This document shows, piece after piece, positions 1-5,189 of a DNA stretch of 5,189 nt; positions within the stretch are counted from its first letter, which is position 1; each line of letters begins with the position of its first letter. The stretch is from Bacillota bacterium (GTDB lineage: Bacteria > Bacillota > Clostridia > Peptostreptococcales > Anaerovoracaceae): positions 1 through 5,189 of the forward strand of contig JAEDMR010000143.1 of NCBI GenBank assembly GCA_016302925.1, in the 5' to 3' direction. The notes below the pieces were generated by a model that saw only the letters and a list, made by a program, of their open reading frames with translations, was not told the DNA's origin and did not search any database. The translations under genes were made by a program, and so were the position numbers.

Positions 1-150
1 CTTCGCCTGCTTCAGCAGTTCTTCCGCATTAGCCTCTGTCAGAGCCGCCGTCGCTCCCGTTCCGCTGACCGTTACCGCCAGCGGTGCTGTGGTCACTGCG
101 GAGCCATAAGCGCCGGTAGTGGAAACCTGAGTTTCAAATGGGACTGCAGC
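1..150 (-). other. Start of C-terminal Thr/Ala-rich region, cut by window edge (res 1680-1729)
   Basis: After DUF4430 the chain runs through PFETQVSTTGAYGSAVTTAP (res 1683-1702), then LAVTVSGTGATAAL (1703-1716) and an Ala/Glu helix, TEANAEELLKQAK (1717-1729). The composition changes to a linker followed by the start of an alternating strand-helix region. In related clostridial proteins this position leads to a repetitive stalk and then a surface anchor such as SLH domains. Neither the anchor nor a stop codon is in the window, so the ending is inferred. Confidence 0.5.
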
Positions 151-3100
151 ACCGATATCATATCCCAGATCCGATGTATAGAGCCATTCCACATAATCGC
201 CAGCCTGCAGCTTGTATTCTGAGCAGGAGATTTCAGGATAGATTCCGTTTACCCGGTACATCCAGCCGCTTTGCGCGCCTTTATCGAATTCCGCCAGCCC
301 TTCAATTTCATATACATAATATCCGCCGTAAATGCCGTAATATCTGGACTTGTATTCCAGACCGGATTTTTCCAGGATTGAGTAGGCGGTCTCACCTGCC
401 GTAAAGTCATAGCTGGTCTTCGTCAGATAAGTTCTCCCGCTCGGATCTGCGACTCGCAGGAATACCTGATCCTGCGGTACGTACGGATTCTTCACCACAA
501 TCGTGGCTGCAGCAGGAACGGTCAGTCCGTCATCACTGCATACTGCAATTTTATAAGTTCCCTCCTTCAGTGAGGAAATTGCCAGTCTGCCGTTTTCATC
601 TGTTGTGCCGAGCGTTCTGTTTTCCCCGATCAGTGTGATCTGTGCATTGGCGCATGGTGACCAGATAAGGTTCCAGTCCATGTCATATCCTGCTCCAAGC
701 AGCTGCAGATCCACGTTTTCTCCCGCATTCACTGTATATACGTTTTTATCATACTTCACGTAGGTATCTGACCATGCAGTTGTATCTTTATAGGTGAAGA
801 CAGAGACGTAATCACTGTCACAGACTGCATCGGACAGTCCGGTGCCCGGTGCGTCATTGATCCAGAGTCCCGATGAACCTGCATCTTTTCCCCAGAGCTT
901 TGTCAGCCAGGTTCCCTGGCAGTCATATCCATCTGCTGCACCGCCTTCATAATATCTTTCGTGAGCCGCATAAAGCACTTCATCCACATCGAGTCTTCCA
1001 TCGCTGTTTCTGTCGGATACAGTAACCGGCACATCGCCCATCACTGTATTCTCTTTTCCCGAGGCGAAGCTTCCCTGCTCTGCGATTGTGACATATACAA
1101 CGATATCGTCCGCAGGATTGCCTGGCGCCGGATTGGATGCATAGAGCGCCGCCAGCGCACTGGCCAGTGCCGCATCTGCCGCTTTCATTTCTTCGTGGGA
1201 TGCATCCTCCTTCGCCAGAACAGCTTCCGCATCGTCTTTTGCCTGAATCATGGCAGCCCAGAGGTCTGCTTTATAATATTCCTCCTGCAGAGCACCCGCT
1301 TCTGCCACGCGCTTTTCCAGTGTTCTGCGTACATTGACATCCGTAAGGTCGTACAGAGTATTCTCACCGCTGTAATACCTTCTGCATGCCTCCAGCCCGC
1401 GGAGAGCCTGATCTGTTGCCATGCCGTTGGGTGCTGCGTCATTCAGAAGATGTGCGAAACCTTTTCCCTCGATCCGGTAGGCATCCAACCCCGAAATGAG
1501 GTTTCGCGCTGCACTTTTCACGAATCCGTTTTCTTCTGCTGCAGGATCTTTTCCCAGCGCAGTCAACGCAATCAGCACCTGAGAGGAAGCCTCGGAATTA
1601 CCGAACTGGCAGTTGCTGTTCATCTTCGACTGCAGATACTCCAGTGCCTTCTCCACAGCCTCTGCCGCCTGTGGATTTAGGGAAACATATGGTGCCAGAG
1701 CCTGAATGGCCATAGCCGTCGTATCGATGTCCGGATTTCCGCCTTTTTCGTTCCATGCGAATCCGCCGTTTTCTGACTGGTATTCCAGAATTTTGCGGAC
1801 TAATTCATCCCGGGTCCATTCCGCATCTGCCGGGACATCATAGCTGCAGCAGTCCAGTGCCAGAAGTGCCCATATAGCTTCATTGCCGCCATCTCCGATA
1901 CGCGTGCTGCCATACAGCATTTCGATCAGATTGGTGCCGTTCATGTTCTCCGGATCCTCGCCCAGTGCGCTTGCTGTCAGGATCACGCGGGCAAGCGTGG
2001 TTGGCTTTAACTTGCCTGCCTTGTCCGATTCCAGATCCGTCGAATAGGCAGATTTCACGGAATCCAGGTATTTTTCCACATTTTCCGGATTGACAGACAC
2101 ACCGGCACGGGTCAGAGTGAAGAAATACCACTCATTCCCAAAGCTGCAGAGTTCATCTCCATCCTGCGAATTCAGATAGTTTTTCGCATCATTGATCCCT
2201 ACCGCAATGAGCTTGTCATTGTCTGCCGGAATTTCTGCTTCCCCTTGGGTCACCGTCACCTCAAAGGCCACGGACTGTGCACCGCCGGTCTGGTCGGCTG
2301 GCGTGCCTGTCACCGTCACGGTTCCCTGTTTCAGCCCGTGAATTGTATATTCACTGCTGAGAAAATACATATTATTATCCGGCGCTGATTCGTCACGTTT
2401 CCACGCACCGTTTTCTCTGGTAATCTCGATGATTCCATCCTGGCTGAAAGACCAGTTCATGCCGGTTTCTGTCACTTCATGGCCGTCAGTAAGCGCTCCC
2501 TCAAAGACAAGCCCGGCAGAAATGCTCTGGTTTTCCTTCACTGTGAGCTTGCTGTTTTCTGCAGTCACACGTTTCAGAGGGTTCAAATATACATACTCAG
2601 CTTCAGAGGTTCCGCTTTTTACGGTTCCATTGTCAAGGATGGAAGCTGTATACGTTACGGATCCTGCTTTATACGGTACGTAGCCCATCACCATGCTGCT
2701 GACATAGCGGGCGGTGGAATCATCACTGCTCTTTATCGTATAGTCTGCCGCATAACTGGCATTGGCAGGAGAAACAATCACGCTGGAATAGTTCGGAAGG
2801 AAATCCTCACCGCCGGTGCTGTTGGCATTTCTTCCGTGAAGAACGATTCTGCCACTGATGGCCGGCTTCACGGATTCCACCGCCACATATTCTGACGTGA
2901 TCTCTGCGGATGCCTTGATCGTATCATCGTTTTTATAGGTAACGGTGACAACCGCGGTTCCCGGTTTCGTGAAGTAGAAGATGCTGGAATTATCCATGTG
3001 CGCAACTTTCCCCGTCTTCGCCTCAACGTCAAAGGTGAAACTGTCGGATGATATCGCACGGTATTCTTCTTCGCCTGTATATTTCGCTTTTACTGCGATT

Positions 3101-5187
3101 TTCTTTGTTTCGGAGCCCTGCACCGTCGCTGCATCGTTTTCAATCTCTGTTTCCTGTGTTCCGTCAGCATTTGCAAGATACAGCTTTACCGCCTCCACTT
3201 GTGACTGTATAACGGTTACCTTCACTGCGGCCAGCGTCTGCGAAGCGCCTCCATCCTGTTCCAGTACAGCAGTTACGACCAGGCTGCCGTCCTGATAAAC
3301 GAAAAATTCTCCCGTTTCTTCATTGATTGCTCCGGTTCCTTCCGGATTCTGCACTGAACAGGACCATTTTACAGAAGCACCTTCCGGTACTACATAATCA
3401 GGGAGCTGAAATACTCCCGCTACTTTCATTGCATTGACTTCATTTCTGTCGATGGTCAGCTTCTGATTCGATATTTCACTGCTGCTTCCTCCCTGAGGTG
3501 TGAAGGTGATTACTGTCTGATTTTCAGGCAGTTCCTTGTCTCCTTCCGGCACATAGTTGAAATTCTCCCCAAAATACGGGTATCCGGTGCTGCTGACAGC
3601 CCAGGTTTTTCCGTTTTCCCCTTTCTGGCTGTTCAGAAGGGCGATCAGCTCGGTACTGTAGAACGCTGCTCTTTCCTTTGCGCTGGATTCTTTCACGTTT
3701 CCGGATGCCGATCCGACTGCACTGCTGCCGATGGTATCCAGCCAATAGCAGTTCTTTACCAGAGTGTTTTTTTCACTGGCGGCCGCAAGGGCACCAGTTG
3801 CTCCCTTCGCCGTTACGGAACCGGCTGTATAGCTGTTGACGATGGCTCCGCCGGACTTAAGATATGCAACGAAGTTTCCTGCATCCTTGGCACCGCCGTT
3901 CTGGCCTTCTGCTCCGATGGATGCCTGGGACCAGCAGTTAACGATCAGTCCCTGACAGTCTGCAGCCAGAACGCCGAAGGAATCCGTAGAAACAGCATCC
4001 CCGATAATTCCCAGATTCTGAATCACAGCTTCTGAACCGATACTTTTCCACAATGGTGTTTTATTGGCCACCGTAATCGTATGACCGTTTCCATCCAGGA
4101 CTGCGTTCATGACATTGTACGTTCCAAACCACCATGCGTCGTCTATGGTGATATCCGCATCTAAGCGATAGTACTTGCCACTCGTCAGGTATTCCAATTG
4201 ACTTGATGTAGTAACCGATACAACATCTTGTCCATCTAAGCTGACAGCGGCTGTAGGTTTCTCAGCTAAACCGTTCTGTGCCTGTGTAAGTGCTGCAGCA
4301 GCGTTGACCACCGCCGTCTGCTTCAGGGGTGAAGTGCCCGCTTTGACATTTTCAGCCTTTTCCAGTGCGTTGCTGAAGGATGACCAGGTATCAGCTGTAT
4401 AGAGTTTCTGAGCATCAACCGCCTTTGCAGAAGAAATCGCTGCATCCAGCGCTGCGATTTCTTCTTCTGAAGCATCCTCTTCCGGAGTGGCCGTTCCGCC
4501 GTTTCCTCCCCGCGGAGCCAGGATGCCGTCTTCCACGCTCCAGGAGAGATCCCCTTCCTGCAGGTTGGCGTTAAAGAATTCCACGTAATCCTCAGGATTG
4601 TATTTTGATACATCACTTATCAGTGTACAGTTTGTACCGCTGATAATCGTCGGAGCACCAAATCCTTCAGCACTTCCAATGCGGTCTCCCCCTACGGCGA
4701 CGCAGTTTGAAATAGCTGCAGTTTCAAAAAGGGCTGTATTCGCAACAGCACCATAGCATTTCGTATTGCCCGTATTCGTTACAGTTCCTGTCGTCAGACA
4801 GTTGGTAACAGTGCCTGATGTTTTTCCCACAATACCGCCTAAATAGATATTTGGAGAAGTACCGCTGTATGTTACACTGACGCTGGCAGCACAATTGCGA
4901 ATCGTTCCGCTGCAGCTTTGTGCGATTGCACCCGTATTTTTCCTTTCTGTCTCAGTAACGGTTCCGGTTACTGTCAGATTCTTCACCGTATCGTTTTCGC
5001 TTACATATGCAAACAGCGGTGCTCCTGTCAGCGTGATCGTATGTCCGTTTCCATCCAGTGTAAATCCGGATGCCGGATAGATTGCGCTCCAGTTTTCCAA
5101 TGTGATATCCGCTACAAGCTTGTATGTCCCGGCAGTCTGTTCCATCCCTGCCAGATCAGCCTGTGTACTTACTTCAATCACTGTTTC
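1..5187 (-). CDS. Giant multidomain surface protein, internal fragment (both ends outside window)
   Basis: A single minus-strand frame is open across the whole window: 1,729 codons with no stop, beginning at 5187 and still in frame at base 1. The protein is a chain of extracellular modules: two GLUG-like beta-helices, two FIVAR-like helical linkers, four Ig-like domains, an alpha/alpha toroid, an EF-hand domain and a DUF4430 domain. Composition is rich in Thr, Ser, Gly, Ala and acidic residues, as expected for a secreted Gram-positive protein, although about 20 cysteines are present. No signal peptide, start codon, ribosome binding site or cell-wall anchor is visible, because both ends are missing. 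The family knowledge is that such proteins are exported and surface-attached in Clostridia. I infer an adhesin or ligand-capture role; the true substrate is unknown. I see no frameshift or internal break, and the gene looks intact over this stretch. Confidence 0.95.
157..471 (-). other. Domain: DUF4430 (intrinsic factor/transcobalamin beta-domain-like) (res 1573-1677)
   Basis: The domain shows the full DUF4430 pattern. The strand VFLRVADPSGRTYL (res 1575-1588) is followed by YDFTAGETAYSILEKSGL (1593-1610), with the 'G-x-T-A-x-x-x-L-x-K-S-G' helix. Next come YVYEIEGLAEFDKGAQ (1624-1639), SGWMYRVNGIYPEI (1640-1653) and YKLQAGDYVEWLYT (1658-1671). SGWMYxVNG followed by L-x-x-G-D-x-V-x-W-x-Y is the signature. 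DUF4430 resembles the beta-domain of animal cobalamin carriers, which contacts the ligand from above the alpha-toroid. Here the toroid is upstream in the same chain. A Tyr-rich loop (res 1616-1626) precedes the signature and could form an aromatic binding face. Function in bacteria is mostly unproven; cobalamin is one candidate. Confidence 0.88.
478..774 (-). other. Domain: beta-sandwich, possible carboxypeptidase-regulatory/CnaB-like (res 1472-1570)
   Basis: All-beta segment with KYDKNVYTVNAGENVDLQLL (res 1478-1497), GYDMDWNLIWSPCANAQITL (1500-1519), and RTLGTTDENGRLAISSLKEG (1524-1543), then YKIAVCSDDG (1545-1554). The pattern 'I-T-L-x-G-x(n)-T-T-D-E-N-G-x-L-x-I-x-x-L-x-x-G-x-Y-x-I-x-V' is the transthyretin-like fold of carboxypeptidase-regulatory and SpaA/CnaB domains. 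The lysine and glutamate needed for an isopeptide crosslink cannot be assigned by eye. In this protein it links the EF-hand domain with the DUF4430 domain and probably packs between them. Confidence 0.65.
775..1107 (-). other. Domain: EF-hand-containing DUF4430-like beta domain (res 1361-1471)
   Basis: The segment opens with the strand DIVVYVTIAEQGS (res 1361-1373), then VPVTVSDRNSDGRLDVDEVL (1386-1405) and a helix running to AAHERYYEGG (1407-1416). WLTKLWG (1427-1433), SGLWINDAPG (1439-1448) and DSDYVSVFTY (1457-1466) follow. The order strand, helix, W-x-x-K-x-W-G, aromatic 'SGxWINxAPG' and D-Y-V-x-x-F-T-Y runs parallel to the DUF4430 domain downstream (SGWMYRVNG, GDYVEWLYT). From memory, modules of this kind with an Asp-rich loop recur in secreted clostridial proteins ahead of DUF4430. 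I infer a calcium-stabilised relative of the DUF4430 fold; this has not been confirmed by structure prediction. Confidence 0.65.
979..1014 (-). other. Canonical EF-hand calcium-binding loop (res 1392-1403)
   Basis: The twelve residues DRNSDGRLDVDE fit the EF-hand loop consensus at every position that matters: Asp at 1, Asn at 3, Asp at 5, Gly at 6, a hydrophobic residue (Leu) at 8, Asp at 9 and Glu at 12. A helix follows (VLYAAHERYY), but the preceding element is a beta-strand, as in dockerin-like or other excalibur-type single loops rather than a full EF-hand pair. Only one loop is seen, so this is not a dockerin, which carries two. Confidence 0.85.
1132..1338 (-). other. Domain: FIVAR-like helical linker 2 (res 1284-1352)
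   Basis: A second Ala-rich helical bundle starts VRRTLEKRVAEAGAL (res 1286-1300). It continues with YYKADLWAAMIQAKDDAEAV (1304-1323) and ends in ADAALASALAALYA (1337-1350). The Y-K-A-D-x-W-x-x-M-x-x-A core matches the Y-T-A-D-T-W-x-x-F-x-x-A core of the linker at res 262-275. It joins the toroid to the EF-hand/DUF4430 region, so it is probably a spacer that sets the distance between the two halves. A proline-rich hinge, NPAPGNPAD (1352-1360), follows. Confidence 0.72.
1354..2220 (-). other. Domain: terpenoid cyclase / transcobalamin-like alpha/alpha toroid (res 990-1278)
   Basis: This is an all-helical segment of about 290 residues with paired-helix repeats. Examples are TTLARVILTASALGEDPENM (res 1063-1082), NEAIWALLALDCC (1102-1114), TTAMAIQALAPY (1156-1167) and ASSQVLIALTALGKDP (1200-1215). 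A degenerate QW-type repeat, YQSENGGFAW (1136-1145), precedes PDIDTTAMA (1152-1160). This pattern belongs to the squalene/oxidosqualene cyclase and prenyltransferase toroid superfamily, to which the alpha-domains of intrinsic factor and transcobalamin also belong. The domain is far shorter than squalene-hopene cyclase (over 600 residues) and close in size to the cobalamin-binding alpha domain. The catalytic DxDD triad is not intact: DIDT is present instead. I infer a ligand-binding rather than a cyclase role, together with the DUF4430-type domains downstream. The ligand is unknown. Confidence 0.78.
2245..2580 (-). other. Domain: bacterial Ig-like beta-sandwich, Ig4 (res 870-981)
   Basis: The domain starts LKRVTAENSKLTVKENQSIS (res 871-890) and includes MNWSFSQDGIIEITRENG (910-927). 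It closes with TIHGLKQGTVTVTGTPAD (948-965) and VAFEVTVTQG (973-982). The G-L-K-x-G-T-V-T-V-T-G strand is a textbook final strand of Big_2-type domains. A short acidic linker follows (EAEIPADNDK, 983-992) and leads into the helical toroid. This is the last of the four beta domains that form the central stalk. Confidence 0.68.
2584..2883 (-). other. Domain: probable Ig-like beta domain, Ig3 (res 769-868)
   Basis: A beta-rich stretch holds VESVKPAISGRIVLHGRN (res 770-787), SVIVSPANASYAADYTIKSS (802-821) and PYKAGSVTYTASILDNG (838-854). The 'V-x-P-A-N-A-S-Y ... Y-x-I-x-S-S-D' pattern resembles the middle of Big_2-like domains (V-x-P-x-N-A-x-x-x-x-V-x-W-x-S-S-D). It is placed regularly between two clearer Ig-like domains, which supports the call. 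No function beyond spacing can be read from it. Confidence 0.55.
2884..3198 (-). other. Domain: bacterial Ig-like beta-sandwich, Ig2 (res 664-768)
   Basis: An all-beta segment begins VEAVKLYLANADG (res 664-676), continues with KKIAVKAKYTG (695-705), and ends with IFYFTKPGTAVVTVTYKN (736-753). The ending, a strand followed by (K/E)PG-T-x-x-V-x-V-T-Y, is the common last-strand signature of Big_2-type bacterial Ig domains. The fold is assigned by pattern only, and the boundaries are approximate. Confidence 0.65.
3205..3531 (-). other. Domain: bacterial Ig-like (atypical Big_2 type), Ig1 (res 553-661)
   Basis: The segment has the pattern of the 'atypical' bacterial Ig-like domains. It starts with NQKLTIDRNEVNAMKVAG (res 574-591), then FQLPDYVVPEGASVKWS (593-609), then INEETGEFFV (621-630), and closes with LAAVKVTVI (652-660). 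The LP-x(n)-G-x-x-V-x-W-S strand pair followed by a turn and the ETGEF strand is the characteristic signature. Such domains space out functional modules on Gram-positive surface proteins. No catalytic feature is visible. Confidence 0.7.
3553..4230 (-). other. Domain: GLUG-like right-handed beta-helix 2 (res 320-545)
   Basis: This is a second copy of the module at res 1-226. It has the same lead-in, YYRLDADITI (res 339-348 against YKLVADITL at 22-30), and the same LDGNGHTITV core (364-373). VIQNLGIIGDA (388-398) stands in for VKNLTVTGTV. Three rungs follow near res 404-418, 438-452 and 465-480, with Asn-Cys at 417-418 and 479-480 and Asn-Ser at 451-452. The cap region contains AAFYSTELIALLN (507-519) and ends in WAVSSTGYPYFGENF (529-543), a W-x(n)-GYPYF ending very typical of GLUG-containing proteins. 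The role is inferred to be structural or adhesive. The domain is followed directly by Ig-like domains rather than by another FIVAR unit. Confidence 0.82.
4076..5058 (-). repeat. Direct repeat pair from the duplicated beta-helix (5036-5058 and 4076-4098)
   Basis: Bases 5036-5058 and 4076-4098 match at 22 of 23 positions and lie exactly 960 bases (320 codons) apart. They encode the LDGNGHTI core of beta-helix 1 (res 44-51) and beta-helix 2 (res 364-371). Sequence around them has diverged in DNA but still aligns as protein, so this is the best-conserved remnant of an internal module duplication and not a mobile-element repeat. The coordinates given span both copies; only the two short blocks are the repeat itself. 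Confidence 0.85.
4261..4479 (-). other. Domain: FIVAR-like three-helix linker 1 (res 237-309)
   Basis: This is an Ala- and acid-rich helical segment starting SEEEIAALDAAISSAKAV (res 240-257). It continues through LYTADTWSSFSNALEKAENV (262-281) and ends in AVVNAAAALTQAQNGL (292-307). The sequence Y-(S/T)-x-x-(S/T)-W-x-x-(F/L)-x-x-A-L-x-x-A is the hallmark of FIVAR-type repeats, three-helix bundles used as spacers or carbohydrate-contacting modules in Gram-positive surface proteins. It sits between the two beta-helices and probably acts as a rigid spacer. Expected length (about 70 residues) and helix pattern both fit. Confidence 0.8.
4510..5187 (-). other. Domain: GLUG-like right-handed beta-helix 1 (res 1-226)
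   Basis: This stretch opens with the typical lead-in of GLUG/beta-helix surface proteins: a strand ending in YKLVADITL (res 22-30), then LDGNGHTITL (res 44-53), then VKNLTVTGTV (68-77). Three rungs follow, of the form G(A/G)I-x-SGTIxNC: near res 86-99, 117-130 and 146-162. The rungs end in Asn-Cys pairs at 98-99, 129-130 and 161-162. After the helix comes a closing segment with YNPEDYVEFFN (196-206) and LSWSVEDGILAPRG (214-227), the usual cap of these modules. GLUG modules occur in secreted Gram-positive proteins, including IgA-peptidase-type proteins, and are thought to be structural or adhesive rather than enzymatic. The N-terminal edge of the module may lie outside the window. A different parallel beta-helix family is possible, but the fold call is fairly safe. 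Confidence 0.8.
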
Positions 5188-5189
5188 CG

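Noticed and set aside
979..1014. Dockerin type I module
   Set aside because: Only one calcium loop is present and no second loop follows within about 25 residues; the flanking sequence matches a DUF4430-like domain instead of the paired dockerin helices.
961..1680. A 239-codon open frame on the plus strand
   Set aside because: It lies antisense to the toroid, linker and EF-hand segments, has Cys-, His- and Arg-rich composition with no recognisable domain, and is explained by codon bias of the real minus-strand gene.
1880..2131. An 83-codon open frame on the minus strand
   Set aside because: It is out of phase with the toroid coding frame, which has clear helical repeats over the same bases.
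1354..2220. Functional squalene-hopene cyclase or prenyltransferase
   Set aside because: The toroid is too short for a squalene cyclase, the DxDD triad is broken to DIDT, and the domain sits inside a secreted multidomain protein; no zinc-binding pattern of prenyltransferases could be recognised.
2479..2895. A 138-codon open frame on the plus strand
   Set aside because: It is antisense to the Ig-like domains, overlaps another plus-strand open frame in a different phase, and shows no domain or ribosome binding site.
4323..4616. A 97-codon open frame on the minus strand
   Set aside because: It is in a different phase from the continuous frame that encodes the FIVAR-like linker here; composition is Arg-, Lys- and Met-rich and unlike any known small protein.
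4076..5058. Insertion-sequence or attachment-site direct repeats
   Set aside because: The repeated block encodes the same protein motif in two homologous domains, lies in frame, and has no transposase or target-site features nearby.

Overview
The window lies entirely inside one very large protein gene read on the minus strand. Translating the complement from base 5187 down to base 1 gives 1,729 consecutive sense codons with no stop. The protein has no visible start or end here: its N-terminus lies beyond base 5189 and its C-terminus before base 1. Residue numbers below count from the first complete codon, at 5187. Residue r occupies bases 5188-3r to 5190-3r.

The product looks like a secreted, modular surface protein (adhesin or receptor type) of an anaerobic Gram-positive bacterium, most likely Clostridia (Lachnospiraceae or a relative). 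This rests on the module types (GLUG-like beta-helix, FIVAR-like helical linkers, bacterial Ig-like domains, alpha/alpha toroid, DUF4430) and on a GC content of roughly half. I cannot name a species, and I do not recognise a gene symbol.

Modules from N to C (high to low coordinates): beta-helix 1 (res 1-226), FIVAR-like linker (237-309), beta-helix 2 (320-545), four Ig-like beta domains (553-981), a terpenoid-cyclase/transcobalamin-like alpha/alpha toroid (990-1278), a second helical linker (1284-1352), an EF-hand-bearing DUF4430-like domain (1361-1471), a beta domain (1472-1570), a DUF4430 domain (1573-1677), and the start of a further C-terminal region (1680-1729).

The most interesting part is the C-terminal third. 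A roughly 290-residue alpha-toroid followed by DUF4430-type beta domains has the same layout as animal intrinsic factor and transcobalamin, in which an alpha6/alpha6 barrel and a beta-domain clamp cobalamin. The toroid carries a DIDT sequence where squalene-hopene cyclases have catalytic DxDD, so binding is more plausible than catalysis. The N-terminal two thirds would then serve as an extended scaffold or adhesive stalk. No RNA gene, mobile element, CRISPR array, promoter, ribosome binding site or terminator was identified; with coding sequence throughout, none is expected.
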